37,649 nucleotides of DNA from Terriglobia bacterium (GTDB taxonomy: Bacteria; Acidobacteriota; Terriglobia; Acidiferrales; UBA7541): NCBI GenBank assembly GCA_020072805.1, contig JAIQGC010000030.1, positions 1 to 37,649 of the forward strand, given 5' to 3'. Under the pieces are notes generated by a model. It did no database searches. It worked only from the letters and a program-made list of their open reading frames with translations, and was not told where the DNA came from. Of this stretch, positions 15,378-25,268 are shown in pieces. The first letter of the stretch is position 1. Every line of letters begins with the position of its first letter. A program made the position numbers and the translations under genes.

Positions 15378-16799
15378 ATGTTTCCTCCGCGCGAAGAATT
15401 CCTGCGTGTCCTGCCCATCCTCATCTTTTGCGGAGGCGGGACTCTGCTCATGCTCCTCCAGCCCTTCCTGCGCTCCAGGACCGCCTTCTCCCTCCTGGCC
15501 CTCGCCGGCTCTCTCACCGCAGTGGTTTCCGTGGGCTGTTCCGCCGCCCATCCCGGCGCGGCTTTCTACGGCCTTATTGGATCCGACCCCGCAAGCGTTT
15601 TCTTTGAATTCCTCGTCGGCGCCGTCGCCTTCCTCGTCATTCTCGGTTCCGCCTCCTACCTCGAACGCGAAAGTCTCGCTCCCGCCGAATTCTACGCCCT
15701 GATCTTCTTCGCCGCCGCCGGCATGTGCGTCCTGGCCTCCGCCCGCGAAATGCTCACCGCCTTCATCGGTCTCGAAATGAGCTCCATTTCCAGCTATATC
15801 CTCGCCGGCTACCGCCGCGAATCCCCCAAGGCCGCCGAATCCGCCCTTAAATATTTCCTTCTCGGCTCCTTCGCCACCGCCTTCTTTCTCTACGGCATTG
15901 CCCTGCTCTACGGCTCCACCGGCACCACCGTCATCGCCCAAATGACGCCCCTGGCCCCCGGCCTCCTCCCCAAGCTCGGCCTCGCTCTCCTCCTCATCGG
16001 CCTGTCCTTCAAGGTTGCCGCCGCTCCCTTTCAGCTCTGGACCCCCGACGTCTATGAAGGCGCTCCCACGCCCGTTACCGCGCTCTTCTCCGCCGGCCCC
16101 AAAGCCGCCACCTTCGCCCTGCTCCTGCGCATCTTCGTCGAAATGCCCCTGGCCGCCGGGGAGTGGACCCGCATCTTCTGGATTCTCGCCGTCATCACCA
16201 TGTTCGCCGGAAACCTCGGCGCGCTTCTCCAGACCAACGTAAAGCGCATCCTGGCCTACAGCTCCATCGCCCACGCCGGCTATATCCTGGTGGCCTTCGC
16301 CGCCTCCAATGAGATCGGCGTCGCCGCAGTTCTCTTCTATCTGCTGGCCTACGCCGCCGCCAAGCTCGGGGCTTTCTCCGTCGTCGCCCATCTCGGCGGC
16401 GCCGGCGAAAAGCGCATCGAACTCGACGACTTCGCCGGTCTCGCCCAGCGCCAGCCCATCGCCGCCGCGGCTTTCAGCCTCTTCCTCCTCTCCCTCCTGG
16501 GCATTCCTGTCACCGCCGGATTCTTCGGCAAGTTTTACATCTTCAAAGCCGCCCTGGCCTCCCACCTCATCGGCTTGGCCGTCCTCTTGGGCGTCAACAG
16601 CGTCATCGCCGCCTACTACTACCTCCGCCTCATCATCGTCATGTACATGCGCGAACCCAAGGAGGAAACCGCCGCGCTGCCTTTCCCCGGCGCCGTGACA
16701 ACCGTCCTCGCCCTCTGCGCCCTAGCCACCGTCTACTTCGGCCTCTTCCCCAACCACATCATCGCCTTCGCCTCCAACCCCCGCCTCTTCGGCCACTGA
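15378..16799 (+). CDS. nuoN: NADH-quinone oxidoreductase subunit N (cluster 1)
   Basis: This 473-residue antiporter-like subunit sits between NuoK and NuoM in the pump. It has the expected ~14 hydrophobic helices, FIGLEMSSISSYILAGYRR with the pump glutamate in helix 5, SALKYFLLGSFATAF, the lysine-containing LSFKVAAAPFQLWTPDVYEGAPTPV-type segment, and NVKRILAYSSIAHAGYIL in the second half. The start ATG 15378 is immediately after the nuoM stop. It is the last gene of cluster 1 and ends 240 bases from the convergent atpE. No T-tailed terminator follows on the + strand; the hairpin at 16831-16850 is the only candidate. Confidence 0.96.
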   Translation: MFPPREEFLRVLPILIFCGGGTLLMLLQPFLRSRTAFSLLALAGSLTAVVSVGCSAAHPGAAFYGLIGSDPASVFFEFLVGAVAFLVILGSASYLERESLAPAEFYALIFFAAAGMCVLASAREMLTAFIGLEMSSISSYILAGYRRESPKAAESALKYFLLGSFATAFFLYGIALLYGSTGTTVIAQMTPLAPGLLPKLGLALLLIGLSFKVAAAPFQLWTPDVYEGAPTPVTALFSAGPKAATFALLLRIFVEMPLAAGEWTRIFWILAVITMFAGNLGALLQTNVKRILAYSSIAHAGYILVAFAASNEIGVAAVLFYLLAYAAAKLGAFSVVAHLGGAGEKRIELDDFAGLAQRQPIAAAAFSLFLLSLLGIPVTAGFFGKFYIFKAALASHLIGLAVLLGVNSVIAAYYYLRLIIVMYMREPKEETAALPFPGAVTTVLALCALATVYFGLFPNHIIAFASNPRLFGH

Positions 16800-16830
16800 T
16801 CCCTACCCAGCCTTTTCTTCTGAATCGTGG

Positions 16831-16850
16831 GGGCACGGCACGACGTGCCC
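16831..16850 (+). repeat. Hairpin GGGCACG/CGTGCCC after nuoN
   Basis: A perfect 7-bp inverted repeat (16831-16837 and 16844-16850) with a 6-base loop lies 31 bases after the nuoN stop. It has no following T-run, so it is not a classical terminator. Similar 'GGGGCACG...CGTGCCC' elements recur between genes of many GC-rich bacteria, and I read it as a repeat that may still protect the 3' end of the nuo transcript. Confidence 0.45.
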
Positions 16851-16911
16851 GCATGCAGCATCGGCACGCTTCCCCGCCTCGTCCTCCCCCCGCCGCGCTC
16901 TTGCCTTTGCC

Positions 16912-16941
16912 TGTCATCCCGACCGCAGTGGAGGGATCTCT
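16912..16941 (+). repeat. Short copy of the TGTCAT...GGATCTC repeat
   Basis: TGTCATCCCGACCGCAGTGG followed by AGGGATCTC matches the two ends of the element inside nuoM (15233-15293) without its central hairpin. It lies in the convergent gap between nuoN and atpE, the usual location for such repeats. Confidence 0.55.
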
Positions 16942-16969
16942 CTTCTCTTTTCTTACGGCCATCCCAACC

Positions 16970-17013
16970 GCAAAAACAAAAAGAGCCCGGAAGCTCTCGC
17001 CTCCGGGCCCTCT
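16970..17013 (-). terminator. Rho-independent terminator of the nuo-atp operon
   Basis: Read on the - strand, a GC-rich hairpin (arms 17012-17002 and 16991-16983, core TCCGGG pairing with CCCGGA) is followed by CTTTTTGTTTTTG at 16983-16971. It begins 27 bases after the atpE stop (17040) and is a good intrinsic terminator. It shows that transcription is meant to end after atpE rather than continue into other atp genes. Confidence 0.75.
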
Positions 17014-17039
17014 GCAATCCAGTTAAGTTAAATTGTCCC

Positions 17040-17351
17040 TTACACCTTGACGAAGATGATCACCAGCGTCAGAAGCGCCAGCGTCTCGATAAACACCAGG
17101 CCGAGAATCATCGACGCGCGAATCGCGCCCGTCGCCCCCGGATTCCGCGCAATGCCTTCGCACGCCGCGGCCGCCACCCTGGACTGCCCCAGCGCTCCGC
17201 CAAATGCCGCCAGCGCCATCCCGAACCCGGCGGCAATCGCCACCAGCCCGCTCTTTTCGCCCGCCGCCGCTCCTCCGGCCTGCGCGAACGCTCCCGGCGC
17301 CAGCAGCAGCGCCGTTACCAGCACGGTCATAATGCTTATTGCTTTCTTCAT
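17040..17351 (-). CDS. atpE: ATP synthase Fo subunit c with signal-like N-terminus
   Basis: This 103-residue c-ring subunit carries ions across the membrane. Residues 1-24 (MKKAISIMTVLVTALLLAPG, then AFAQ) look like a cleavable signal peptide, explaining the length versus the usual ~79; such leaders are known in some phyla. The mature hairpin has helix 1 (~35-60), the polar loop ACEGIARNPGATGAIR (63-78) and helix 2 (~80-102) with the ion-binding Glu89 in GLVFIETLAL. Gln56 in helix 1 and Thr90 after the glutamate fit part of the Na+-binding pattern, but the tyrosine further along helix 2 is Leu, so proton use is at least as likely. The start is ATG 17351, with AAGGAG seven bases upstream. It is the last gene of the operon, followed by a strong terminator; atpF and the F1 genes are not here. 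Confidence 0.94.
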   Translation of the reverse strand: MKKAISIMTVLVTALLLAPGAFAQAGGAAAGEKSGLVAIAAGFGMALAAFGGALGQSRVAAAACEGIARNPGATGAIRASMILGLVFIETLALLTLVIIFVKV

Positions 17352-17467
17352 CGCCTTCTCCTTCACAATGCCGCCAGGAGGTGGTTCCCGGACATCCCTC
17401 GTGCAGCCGGGCTCACGCTGTAGCAGCAAATTCTTTTCCCGCTTTTGTAGAGGCCGGGCGGAATTTA

Positions 17468-17484
17468 TCCCGACCCGGTCGGGA
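17468..17484. promoter_or_regulatory. Palindrome in the atpB-atpE intercistronic region
   Basis: The perfect inverted repeat TCCCGACC-C-GGTCGGGA lies in the 176-base gap between atpB and atpE, about 115 bases before the atpE start. The gap is much longer than the 9-31 bases typical of this operon. The c subunit is needed in about ten-fold excess over a, so this could be a processing or stabilising hairpin, or part of an extra promoter region; no clear -10/-35 pair was found. Confidence 0.35.
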
Positions 17485-17527
17485 GCCCGGCTCTTTTGCC
17501 CCGGCTCTTTCTGGCCCCGTCCGGCTC

Positions 17528-18343
17528 CTAGTGCTCGTCCGCCGTCGCCATCCCCAAATAAATCGCCGGCAGCAGCGTGAACACATACGTCTGAATAATG
17601 GCCACGAACATATGCAATCCCAGAAACGCCAGCGGAATCGTCGCCGGGAAAACCGCCACGATCATTCCCAGCACCGGGCTCTTGCTCCACCCCGCCATCA
17701 TCGGCGGCACCAGCAACGACAGGAAAATCACGTACAGCAGGTCGCTCGCGAAAATATTGGCCCAGAGACGCACCGTGAGCGAAAGCACGCGCGCGCACGT
17801 GCTGATGATCTCCACCGGAAACATCAGCGGCGAAAGCCACCAGATCGACCCCGCAAAATGGCCCAGATACCCGCCCACGCCATGATGCCTCACGCCGTGC
17901 CAGTTGAAATAGACGAACGTCAGAATCGCGCACGCCAGCGGCACTGTCAGCTGCCCCGTCGGAAACGAGAACAGCGGAAACAGGCCCAGCAAATTCGAGA
18001 ACAGAATGAAAACCGAAACCGACCCCACCAGTGGCAGATAACGCGCCGCCTCGTGCCCCGTATTCTCCTCGAGCAAATCCTGGATACCGAATCCCAGCGG
18101 ATTCTTCAGCAGCAATTCCGCCATCTGCTGCGCCCCGCCCGGCTTCTCCACCGACAGCTTCGTACGCAGCCACAACACCAGCACCGTCCCCAGCACCAGC
18201 ACCACCAACGACATCACCACCTGCTCGGGAATCGGCAGCTCGACATTGTCCGGCTGAATATGCAGCGCATGCAGCAGCGCCAGCGCCAATCCGCCAAAAT
18301 AGTGGTTTACAAGGTGCGTCAACCCGCTTACGTGTTCTTCCAT
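17528..18343 (-). CDS. atpB: ATP synthase Fo subunit a
   Basis: This 271-residue membrane stator provides the two half-channels for ion flow past the c-ring. The essential arginine is Arg192 in VLSLTVRLWANIFASDLLY, matching E. coli Arg210. The late helix has Gln251 in AIIQTYVFTLLPAIYLGMA, the counterpart of E. coli Gln252. Hydrophobic helices are at about 42-59, 103-124, 130-147, 200-217, 223-243 and 246-265. The start is ATG 18343, preceded by the purine run GAGAGAG, nine bases after the atpI stop. It sits after atpZ and atpI, the usual order, but is directly downstream of a complex I cluster. Confidence 0.95.
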   Translation of the reverse strand: MEEHVSGLTHLVNHYFGGLALALLHALHIQPDNVELPIPEQVVMSLVVLVLGTVLVLWLRTKLSVEKPGGAQQMAELLLKNPLGFGIQDLLEENTGHEAARYLPLVGSVSVFILFSNLLGLFPLFSFPTGQLTVPLACAILTFVYFNWHGVRHHGVGGYLGHFAGSIWWLSPLMFPVEIISTCARVLSLTVRLWANIFASDLLYVIFLSLLVPPMMAGWSKSPVLGMIVAVFPATIPLAFLGLHMFVAIIQTYVFTLLPAIYLGMATADEH

Positions 18344-18352
18344 GCGCTCTCT

Positions 18353-18775
18353 CTATTCCGAAGGATGCAGTATCTCGATCACGCTGACCGCGAGCGTCGC
18401 CGCTCCCAGCGCGCAAAGTCCCACTAACATGCTCAAAATGGGGACTTTACCTGCAACAAAAATAACATAAATCCCGGCCGCGAGCAAACCGTAGCGCAGC
18501 CCGAAGCCCAGCCACGTCCGCAGCGGAACCTTTACCCTCGGCGCTTCTTCTCCCGACTTTCCCTCCGCGTACAACTGCATCGCGTCCAGCCCTTGCCGCA
18601 GCCAATGAAAATTCAGCCAGCCCAGCCCGCCGCCCACCGCAATCCCCAATCCCCACCGCCACCCATGCGTGAACGCCACCACCGCTCCCGCCGCCACGCC
18701 CAGCGCCGGGGTCAGCCAGGCAATCCGGCGCTCGGCCCGCGCGAAGCGCTGGCCTTCACTGTCCTTTTTTCCCAT
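18353..18775 (-). CDS. atpI: AtpI-like ATP synthase accessory protein
   Basis: This 140-residue protein has four hydrophobic segments (about 19-36, 40-57, 88-108 and 112-133) and a charged cytoplasmic loop (60-86), the pattern of the AtpI/ATP synthase I chain family, which helps c-ring assembly or Mg2+/Ca2+ uptake. Similarity is by architecture and position between atpZ and atpB rather than by a strong motif. The frame is open 45 bases further upstream, but those residues (Cys-rich, non-hydrophobic) are out of character. ATG 18775 overlaps the end of atpZ by 20 bases. Its stop lies nine bases before the atpB start. Confidence 0.75.
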   Translation of the reverse strand: MGKKDSEGQRFARAERRIAWLTPALGVAAGAVVAFTHGWRWGLGIAVGGGLGWLNFHWLRQGLDAMQLYAEGKSGEEAPRVKVPLRTWLGFGLRYGLLAAGIYVIFVAGKVPILSMLVGLCALGAATLAVSVIEILHPSE

Positions 18776-19037
18776 CCCCGTCACCCGGCAGCCTCCGCAG
18801 CACGTCGCGCACTCCCGCATAGAATCCCAGCGCCCCGAACACCAGCATCAGCACCGGCTTGGTGTGCAGCCAGCGGTCCAGAAAATATCCGATCAGCCCA
18901 CCCACCAGAATCGCCGACACCATCACGAACGGCAATTCCATGGCCATGGCGAACTGCCGCGCAAACGCCGGTTCCTGCCGCTTGCCCGGCTCCTTCCCTT
19001 CCGCTTGTGAGTTCTTATCTTCCAATGGAGAACGCAA
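18756..19037 (-). CDS. atpZ: AtpZ-family ATP synthase accessory protein
   Basis: This 93-residue protein has two membrane helices (about 32-51 and 60-76) separated by GYFLDRWLHTKP (50-61), the characteristic AtpZ/AtpI-type hairpin with GFYAGVRDVLRRL at its end. AtpZ works with AtpI in assembly of Fo or in divalent cation transport. No ATG lies early enough: the frame gives TTG at 19037 or TTG at 19025, the first ATGs being inside the first helix region, so one of the two TTG codons is used. Either choice overlaps the 3' end of nuoN2 (stop at 19015-19017), which ties the atp genes physically to the nuo genes. A 20-base overlap with atpI follows. Confidence 0.75.
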   Translation of the reverse strand: MRSPLEDKNSQAEGKEPGKRQEPAFARQFAMAMELPFVMVSAILVGGLIGYFLDRWLHTKPVLMLVFGALGFYAGVRDVLRRLPGDGDGKKGQ

Positions 19038-20622
19038 ACCGCGCCAGTTGCGCGAAGGGTTCAGGATAAACCCCCGCGGCCAGAGTTACAAACACCGCCA
19101 CCGTCAGCGCCACCGCCTGCCCCAGACTCATCACCGGATGCGGCGCATCCCCCGGCGCCTTCATCCATGCGTGCACCACCACGCGGAAATAATAATAAAG
19201 CGCGGGAACGATATACAGCGCGGCAATCACCGCCAGCACGGGATGCTGAGTATTGATGAGCGCCTGCAAAATATAATACTTGGCCATGAACCCCGCCGTC
19301 GGCGGTATCCCCGCAAGCGACATCATGAAAATCAGCAGCAGCACCGCCGCCGCCGGACTGCGCTGGTACAGGCCGTTCAAATCCTCCAGCTCGTCGCCGA
19401 TCAATCCCTTGCGCCGCAGGACGATCACCAGGGCGAACGCCCCAGTCGTCATGAACAGATAGACCATCAGATAGTAAGCCAGGCCTTGCAGGCCCACCGC
19501 GCTCCCCGCCGCCAGCCCCAGCAGAATGTACCCGCTGTGCGCAATCGAGGAATAGGCCAGCAGCCGCTTCACGTTGGTCTGGGTGATGGCCGCCAGATTT
19601 CCCCACGTCAGCGAAGCCACCGCCACCGCCGCCACCACGTAGAGCCATTGCGCGTGCGTGGCCCCGAAGACCGCCACGAAAATCCGCACCATCATGGCGA
19701 AGCTGGCCGCCTTCGACGCCACGCTCACGTAGGCCGCGATGGGCGTGGGCGCTCCTTCGTACACGTCCGGGGCCCACTGGTGAAACGGCGCCGCAGCCAC
19801 TTTGAAAAACAGTCCCGCCGCCACGGTCATAAACGCCAGCACCGGCAGCACCTGCCACAGAAACGGGTCGTGCTGCGCGATTCCCGGCAGTTGCGTTTCC
19901 AGAGAGCGGCGCACCTGCTCTCCCATCGCCCCGCCCATCTGCGTCATCTTCACTAACTCCATCACACGCACGCGCTCGGCCAGTCGCGTTCCGATTCCCT
20001 GGATGTTCGTCGAGTCGCCGATCCCGTAGAGCAGCGAAAAACCGTACGCCAGAATCCCGGAGCTGAAAGCCCCCAGCAGCATGTACTTCACCGCCGCCTC
20101 GTTCGAACGCCGCTCCCGCCGCAAGAATCCCGTCAGCACGTAAAAGCTGATGGCCATCGTCTCCAGCCCCAGAAACAACACCACCAGATCGTTCCCGCTG
20201 GCCATGAACATCATGCCCGCGCAGGCAAACAGCATCAGCGCGTAGTATTCGCCGTGATGCTCCTCTTCAATTTCCAGATATTTTACGGAGAGCAGCGCCA
20301 CCAGGGCCGTGGCCGCCAGAAACAGCGCCGAAAAAAAGATCGCGAAGGGGTCCACGAAAATACTGTCATGAAATCCCGCCAGCCCTCCGGCTTTCTCTCC
20401 CATTTCCGCGCGCACGCTCAACTGAATATACAGCCGCGAAAGCGCGTAGCCGCTGAATACCGTTCCCATCAGCGCCAGCACCGCGTTCATGTACTTGGTT
20501 TTCGCATCCATCCAGAAATCGATCAGCAGGATGCCCAGGCCGAACAGCACCAACTGCAACTGCGGCATGATCAGCACCAGGTCCTGCCGGTTGAAACTGA
20601 ATGGATTGGGGACGGTAGGCAT
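19015..20622 (-). CDS. nuoN: NADH-quinone oxidoreductase subunit N (cluster 2)
   Basis: This 535-residue antiporter-like pump subunit is intact, with FLGLETMAISFYVLTGFLRR (pump glutamate in helix 5, near 154), AAVKYMLLGAF, LFFKVAAAPFHQWAPDVYEG with the channel lysine at 274, and NVKRLLAYSSIAHSGYIL. It is 62 residues longer than NuoN1. Most of the difference is an insert at ~210-255, a soluble Arg/Glu/Met/Gln-rich loop between two helices (after LLYGIGDSTNIQG) that NuoN1 replaces with a few residues. The start is ATG 20622, nine bases after the nuoM2 stop. The 3' end overlaps atpZ. Confidence 0.96.
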   Translation of the reverse strand: MPTVPNPFSFNRQDLVLIMPQLQLVLFGLGILLIDFWMDAKTKYMNAVLALMGTVFSGYALSRLYIQLSVRAEMGEKAGGLAGFHDSIFVDPFAIFFSALFLAATALVALLSVKYLEIEEEHHGEYYALMLFACAGMMFMASGNDLVVLFLGLETMAISFYVLTGFLRRERRSNEAAVKYMLLGAFSSGILAYGFSLLYGIGDSTNIQGIGTRLAERVRVMELVKMTQMGGAMGEQVRRSLETQLPGIAQHDPFLWQVLPVLAFMTVAAGLFFKVAAAPFHQWAPDVYEGAPTPIAAYVSVASKAASFAMMVRIFVAVFGATHAQWLYVVAAVAVASLTWGNLAAITQTNVKRLLAYSSIAHSGYILLGLAAGSAVGLQGLAYYLMVYLFMTTGAFALVIVLRRKGLIGDELEDLNGLYQRSPAAAVLLLIFMMSLAGIPPTAGFMAKYYILQALINTQHPVLAVIAALYIVPALYYYFRVVVHAWMKAPGDAPHPVMSLGQAVALTVAVFVTLAAGVYPEPFAQLARFAFSIGR

Positions 20623-20631
20623 GGCCGCCGG

Positions 20632-22242
20632 CTACTTCGCCGGCTCCTCCACATTGACTTTCTCCGACCGCGGGATACTGCCGGCAACCGGCAGAGGCCC
20701 ATCGATGGGTGATTTCACTTCCGCGCTCTTGTAGTAGCCCGGATTGACCATTTCGACGATCAATTGCACGGGCTTCTCCAGATAGCGGAAGAACGGCTTG
20801 GGATAAATGCCGATCCAGAAGGCCAGGACCACCAGCGGCAGAAGCGTGGCGTACTCGCGCAGGTTCAGGTCCGGCAATTTCTCGTTTTCCGGCTTGGTCA
20901 CCGCGCCGAACATTACCCGCTGATAGAGCCACAGCAGATACGCCGCTCCCAGGATCACGCCCAGCGCGGCCCATGCTGCCCACGTTTTGTTGACCTCGAA
21001 GACTCCGCGCAGGATCGTAAACTCTCCGATGAAGCCGTTGAGCAGAGGCATGCCCAGGGAACTGAGGCTGACGATCATGTAGATGGCCGCGAAATTGGGC
21101 ATGGGCGTGGAGAGTCCGCCGAATTCGGAAATCAGGCGCGTGTGCCTGCGCTCGTAGAGCACGCCCACGATCAGGAACAGCGCCCCGGTGGAAATTCCGT
21201 GATTGATCTGCTGCAGGATGCTGCCGGCCAAGCCGTGCGGGGTCAGCGCGAAAATTCCCAGCGTGCAGAAGCCCAGATGGCTCACTGAACTGTAGGCGAT
21301 CAGGCGCTTCATGTCTTTCTGCATCATGCACACCAGCGCGCCGTAGACGATGCCCACCAGCGAGAGCAGCACGACGATGTGAATGATCTTCCCGCGCAGG
21401 GCCGCGTCGGCGGGAAGCAGCGGCAACGAGAAGCGCACAAAACCGTACGTGCCCATTTTCAGGAGAACACCGGCCAGAATCACCGAGCCCGCCGTGGGCG
21501 CTTCCGTATGCGCGTCCGGCAGCCAGGTGTGGAACGGGAACATGGGCACCTTGATGGCAAAGGCAAAGAAAAATCCCCAGAAGAGCCAAACCTTCAGCCC
21601 GTCCGGAAACTGCTGCGCCGCGGCCAGCAGCGTGGGGACGTCAAAGGTAGGCGGCGCGCCGCTCTTGGCGGCGTTGAAATACACCGCCAGAATTCCCAGC
21701 AGCATCACCACCGAGCCCGCCAGCGTGTACAGGAAGAACTTGATGGCCGCATACAGGCGTCGCTCGCTTCCCCACACGCCGATCAGGAAGTACATGGGCA
21801 CCAGCATCACTTCCCAGAAGACGTAGAAGAGGAAAAAGTCGAGCGACAGAAACACGCCCAGCATGCCCGTCTGCAACAGAAGAAAGAGAATGTAATACTC
21901 CTTCTTGCGCAGTTGGATCGCCTTCCACGACGAGAGAATCGAAATCATTCCCAGCAGCGTGGTCAGCAGCACGAGAAGAAAGCTGATGCCGTCCATGCCC
22001 AGCGAATAGTGCGCGCCGATGGAGGGAATCCAGTCGGCGTTTTCCCGGAACTGATAGCCGGCCACATCCGGGCGAAAGCGGGCCAGCAGCGGCAGCGAAA
22101 CGACAAACCCCAGCACGCCGAAGACGTTGCCCAGAACGCGGTGGGCGTTCTCCATGGCCCGGGGCACTAGCAGCAACAGCAGCGCCCCGGCCAGCGGCGT
22201 GAACAGAATCACGCTCAGCAGATGATGATCTAGAAGAGCCAT
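20632..22242 (-). CDS. nuoM: NADH-quinone oxidoreductase subunit M (cluster 2)
   Basis: This 536-residue antiporter-like pump subunit has Glu144 in FWEVMLVPMYFLIGVWG, exactly the position of the pump glutamate of E. coli NuoM, and AIKVPMFPFHTWLPDAHTEAPT for the central lysine channel. A hydrophilic tail of about 30 residues (ending VNVEEPAK) follows the last helix but contains no repeat, unlike NuoM1. The start is ATG 22240-22242, with GAAGAG close upstream, 12 bases after the nuoL2 stop. Sequence divergence from NuoM1 is large, so the two clusters are old paralogues or came from different sources. Confidence 0.96.
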   Translation of the reverse strand: MALLDHHLLSVILFTPLAGALLLLLVPRAMENAHRVLGNVFGVLGFVVSLPLLARFRPDVAGYQFRENADWIPSIGAHYSLGMDGISFLLVLLTTLLGMISILSSWKAIQLRKKEYYILFLLLQTGMLGVFLSLDFFLFYVFWEVMLVPMYFLIGVWGSERRLYAAIKFFLYTLAGSVVMLLGILAVYFNAAKSGAPPTFDVPTLLAAAQQFPDGLKVWLFWGFFFAFAIKVPMFPFHTWLPDAHTEAPTAGSVILAGVLLKMGTYGFVRFSLPLLPADAALRGKIIHIVVLLSLVGIVYGALVCMMQKDMKRLIAYSSVSHLGFCTLGIFALTPHGLAGSILQQINHGISTGALFLIVGVLYERRHTRLISEFGGLSTPMPNFAAIYMIVSLSSLGMPLLNGFIGEFTILRGVFEVNKTWAAWAALGVILGAAYLLWLYQRVMFGAVTKPENEKLPDLNLREYATLLPLVVLAFWIGIYPKPFFRYLEKPVQLIVEMVNPGYYKSAEVKSPIDGPLPVAGSIPRSEKVNVEEPAK

Positions 22243-22254
22243 ACTCTTCGCCTT

Positions 22255-24408
<2,154 letters not shown>

Positions 24409-24439
24409 GCTCCGCCCCGACTCTCTTTCTCTTGCAGCG

Positions 24440-24742
24440 CTACCATTTCAGCAAATCCATTTCATCCGCCAGGACCGTTTCGCGGTTGCGGAAAAAGGCG
24501 ATGATGATGCCCAGGCCCACGGCGGCTTCCGCCGCGGCGTCGGTGATGATGAATACGGCGAAGGCCTGCCCGGCGGCGTCGCCATAGAGCCGCGAAAACA
24601 CCACCAGGTTGATATTCACCGCGTTGAGGATCAGTTCGATGGACATCAGGATGACGATGACGTTGCGGCGCGTCAGAACGCCCACGACGCCAATGATGAA
24701 CAGCGCCAGGCTCAGAATCAGATAATGGCTTACCGGCAGCAT
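24440..24742 (-). CDS. nuoK: NADH-quinone oxidoreductase subunit K (cluster 2)
   Basis: This 100-residue three-helix pump subunit keeps both membrane glutamates: Glu36 in [13 protein letters not shown] and Glu72 in [11 protein letters not shown]. Its length equals NuoK1 and the two align without gaps, but many other positions differ. The start is ATG 24742, seven bases after the nuoJ2 stop (24750). Confidence 0.95.
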   Translation of the reverse strand: MLPVSHYLILSLALFIIGVVGVLTRRNVIVILMSIELILNAVNINLVVFSRLYGDAAGQAFAVFIITDAAAEAAVGLGIIIAFFRNRETVLADEMDLLKW

Positions 24743-24749
24743 CGTTCCC

Positions 24750-25268
24750 TCACACCTTCTTCTTGGCCATTACCACGGCGCCGATCATGGCCACGAGCAA
24801 CAGTAGCGAAGCGATTTCAAAGGAGAGCATGTACGGCCCGAACAGGCTCCGGGCCACAGCCTCGGCGTTGGGGGGCAGGCTTTCTGCCGCGGGCACGCCG
24901 CGCACCAGCAGACCCTGGCCGGGCAGTTTTCCCGCGCGCCAGAGCATGGCTCCCACTTGCCCGGCCAGCGCCAGGGCCAGAGCCAGCGCCACCCACTTCT
25001 GACGGCTGTACTGAATCTGCTGCGCGGCCACGTCCAGGTTTACCAGCATGATGACGAAGATGAACAGCACCATGATCCCGCCGACGTAGAGAATAATCTG
25101 CACGATGAAGAGAAACTCCGCGCGCAATTGCAGAAAAATCCCCGCGGTGGCCAGCAGCGTGGTGGTGAGGAAGATGGCGCTGTGCACGGCGCTGCGCCGG
25201 GTGATCATCAGCAGCGCCGAGCCCACGGCGATCGCCGCGAAGAAATAGAAAATCACCTTATCCAGCAT
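24750..25268 (-). CDS. nuoJ: NADH-quinone oxidoreductase subunit J (cluster 2)
   Basis: This 172-residue membrane subunit has five hydrophobic helices, with the family pi-bulge helix VQIILYGGIMVLF-like at ~56-70 ([20 protein letters not shown]). The loop between helices 4 and 5 (~112-142) is longer and more polar than in NuoJ1. The start ATG 25268 overlaps the 3' end of nuoH2 by 11 bases, leaving no room for nuoI, which usually lies between H and J. Confidence 0.93.
   Translation of the reverse strand: MLDKVIFYFFAAIAVGSALLMITRRSAVHSAIFLTTTLLATAGIFLQLRAEFLFIVQIILYVGGIMVLFIFVIMLVNLDVAAQQIQYSRQKWVALALALALAGQVGAMLWRAGKLPGQGLLVRGVPAAESLPPNAEAVARSLFGPYMLSFEIASLLLLVAMIGAVVMAKKKV

Noticed and set aside
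16800-17039. CRISPR-like or attachment-site structure in the convergent gap
   Set aside because: The repeats present are one hairpin, one repeat relic and a terminator; there is no regularly spaced array and no integrase or tRNA gene.
17352-18416. Extension of the atpE frame upstream to a 458-residue protein
   Set aside because: The extra part is antisense-like noise overlapping atpB in another frame; the c subunit starts at ATG 17351 with a good ribosome-binding site.
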